NCBI RefSeq assembly: GCF_003952525.1
Contig: NZ_CP034451.1
Coordinates: forward strand, 1,612,001-1,676,000
Length of the DNA stretch: 64,000 nt
Origin: Mesorhizobium sp. M3A.F.Ca.ET.080.04.2.1
Lineage (GTDB): Bacteria > Pseudomonadota > Alphaproteobacteria > Rhizobiales > Rhizobiaceae
Direction: 5' to 3'
The translations under genes were made by a program, and so were the position numbers. The notes below the pieces were generated by a model. The model saw nothing but the letters and a program-made list of their open reading frames with translations, had not been told where the DNA came from and did no database searches. Positions within the stretch are counted from its first letter, which is position 1, and each line of letters opens with the position of its first letter. Below are positions 62,618-64,000 of this stretch, in pieces.

Positions 62618-62980
62618 GTCGGGCCTCCTCATGCCACGCCGGCCGTTCCAGGCCGACAATGTGCACGGAAAGCCGGCTCCCCTCCCCGGCGAAATCGCCC
62701 TCCGCCAACGCTTGGGCGACGCCCTTGCGATCTGCTGAGACCAGAGCAGCCTTCATCGGCTCGTTGGGGTACGGGTCAGCCATCCTGCCGCTCGCCTGCG
62801 CTGCTTCACCCGACAGAGCCGGCCGCCGGCACGCCCAATCAACCTTAGCGATCAACAAAGTTTGTGTGTGGCTTCGCTGCCCTTGTGAGCGGTGCTAAAA
62901 TGGTCGAATAGTCTGGCAGGGTGTACGCTGACACTGCCCACATGCGGTTCGGTGGAAAGGCGCTGGGGCGGAATTCTGGA
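62618..62980. other. Divergent region between MttB-like and PBP genes
   Basis: 363 bases holding both promoters. A short minus-strand ORF starting near 62783 reads into the methyltransferase gene in another frame; it has no strong ribosome binding site and no known family, so it is not called. An in-frame ATG at 62942 is an alternative PBP start. Confidence 0.4.
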
Positions 62981-64000
62981 ATGACAAGTCCTTTGAGACC
63001 ACGCAAGAGAAGAGGCCGGATCGCTTCCGCCTTGCTTGCCGTCGACGCGTGGCTGGATTCCTCGCTCTACGAGATCGGGTTCAAGTCGGGCCAATTCTGG
63101 GAAGCGGCGACCATCTTTTCCCGCCGCTTCCGCTTGCATGGCTGGCGGCGCGCCATCATCGAGGTGCTGAGCGAAGGCTTCACCATGGGCGCCGGCGGCT
63201 TCGTGGTGCTCCTGGCGCTGGCCATGCCGGCCTTCGAGATCACCGCCGGCGACTGGCGCAACCAGGGCGATTTCGCCGTCACCTTCCTCGACCGCTACGG
63301 CAACGAGATCGGCCAGCGCGGCATCATCCAGCGCGATTCGGTACCGGTCGACGAAATGCCGGACCACGTCATCAAGGCGGTGCTGGCGACCGAGGACCGG
63401 CGCTTCTTCGACCATTACGGCATCGACGTTCTCGGCCTGTCGCGCGCCATCTTCGAGAATGTGCGCGCCAATTCGGTCGTGCAGGGCGGCTCCAGCATCA
63501 CCCAGCAGCTCGCCAAGAACCTGTTCCTGTCCAACGAGCGCACCCTGGAGCGCAAGATCAAGGAGGCCTTCCTGTCGCTGTGGCTGGAGGCGAACCTTTC
63601 CAAGAAGGAGATCCTGCAGCTCTATCTCGACCGCGCCTATATGGGCGGCGGCACGTTCGGCATCGAGGCGGCGGCGGACTTCTATTTCGGCAAGAGCGTC
63701 AAGGACCTGAACCTCGCGGAAGCGGCGATGCTGGCCGGCCTGTTCAAGGCGCCGACCAAATACGCCCCGCACATCAACCTGCCGGCGGCGAGGGCCCGCG
63801 CCAATGTCGTGCTGTCCAACCTGGTCGACGCCGGCTTCATGACCGAAGGCCAGGTGCTGCAGGCACGGCTGCATCCGGCCGACATCGTCGACCGCGGCGA
63901 GCAGAAGAGCCCGGACTATTTCCTCGACTGGGCGTTCGACGAGGTCAAGAAGATCGCCAAAACCGGCCAGCACTCGCTGGTCGCCCACACGACCTTCGAC
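62981..64000 (+). CDS. Class A penicillin-binding protein, PBP1A family (3' end outside window)
   Basis: The open frame runs off the window; 340 codons are seen. A basic cytosolic start is followed by one transmembrane helix (GFVVLLALAMPAFEI) and a GT51 glycosyltransferase domain: VLATEDRRFFDHYGID with catalytic Glu138, QGGSSITQQLAKNLFLSNERTLERK, and LYLDRAYMGGGTFGIEAAA. The transpeptidase domain should follow beyond 64000. It polymerises and cross-links peptidoglycan. The ATG at 62981 was chosen with a weak GGCGGA; ATG 62942 is possible. Confidence 0.93.
   Translation, partial: MTSPLRPRKRRGRIASALLAVDAWLDSSLYEIGFKSGQFWEAATIFSRRFRLHGWRRAIIEVLSEGFTMGAGGFVVLLALAMPAFEITAGDWRNQGDFAVTFLDRYGNEIGQRGIIQRDSVPVDEMPDHVIKAVLATEDRRFFDHYGIDVLGLSRAIFENVRANSVVQGGSSITQQLAKNLFLSNERTLERKIKEAFLSLWLEANLSKKEILQLYLDRAYMGGGTFGIEAAADFYFGKSVKDLNLAEAAMLAGLFKAPTKYAPHINLPAARARANVVLSNLVDAGFMTEGQVLQARLHPADIVDRGEQKSPDYFLDWAFDEVKKIAKTGQHSLVAHTTFD

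Noticed and set aside
62640..62783. Short minus-strand ORF upstream of the MttB-like gene
   Set aside because: It reads into the methyltransferase in another frame, has a poorly spaced ribosome binding site, and shows no family feature.

Overview
The window looks like chromosomal DNA of a rhizobial alphaproteobacterium, most likely Mesorhizobium or a close relative. It is GC-rich with dense coding on both strands. Three things point there: porins of the rhizobial RopA/Omp2 type; a linked set of ccmIEFH (cycHJKL), degP, an OmpR-type two-component pair, glnE and a FeuP/FeuQ-like pair; and short palindromic repeats of the kinds typical of rhizobial intergenic DNA. The species call is inference from gene content; no 16S gene is present.

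Layout. 1-6.6 kb: the end of a lytic transglycosylase gene, an alpha/beta hydrolase, an orphan tyrosine recombinase, and two closely similar porin genes in inverted orientation around tRNA-Ser(GCU) and a start-less GIY-YIG gene. 6.7-11.6 kb: an AT-richer accessory block with two tandem TPR-sulfotransferases and a frameshifted formylglycine-generating-enzyme pseudogene. 11.9-18.0 kb: a HisC-like aminotransferase, an acylphosphatase, and a type I secretion cassette (CAP-domain cargo, ABC exporter, HlyD adaptor). 18.1-27.4 kb: a leucine/isovalerate catabolic cluster (TetR regulator, isovaleryl-CoA dehydrogenase, methylcrotonyl-CoA carboxylase beta and alpha, and a convergent LivK-type binding protein). 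Unrelated genes lie inside it: a DUF1444 protein, a macrodomain protein and two small paralogous secreted proteins. 27.5-43.6 kb: mixed housekeeping and envelope genes, including AMP nucleosidase, ETF-ubiquinone oxidoreductase, an unusual uracil-DNA glycosylase, a DMT exporter, aminopeptidase N and a PAS histidine kinase. 43.8-58.9 kb: a long leftward stretch with a FeuN-like small protein, feuPQ-like genes, a lipoprotein, ccmIEFH, degP, a response regulator, a sensor kinase and glnE. 59-64 kb: a SnoaL-like protein, an orphan phage/GTA-type DUF3168 protein, a LysR remnant, an SDR, a non-pyrrolysine MttB-family methyltransferase, and the start of a class A penicillin-binding protein.

How the genes may work together. 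The dehydrogenase at 18.9 kb would pass electrons via ETF to the ETF-QO at 33-34.6 kb. LivK could feed branched-chain amino acids to the same pathway. Cytochrome c maturation, DegP and the two-component pairs form an envelope and stress block. The CAP protein and the two genes after it make a self-contained export unit.

The observations most worth checking are a perfect hairpin that would bury the Shine-Dalgarno of the second porin, the foreign genes inside the leucine operon, a uracil-DNA glycosylase missing two of four Fe-S cysteines, and the CAP-domain type I secretion cassette. I did not find a clear new defence or mobile system.
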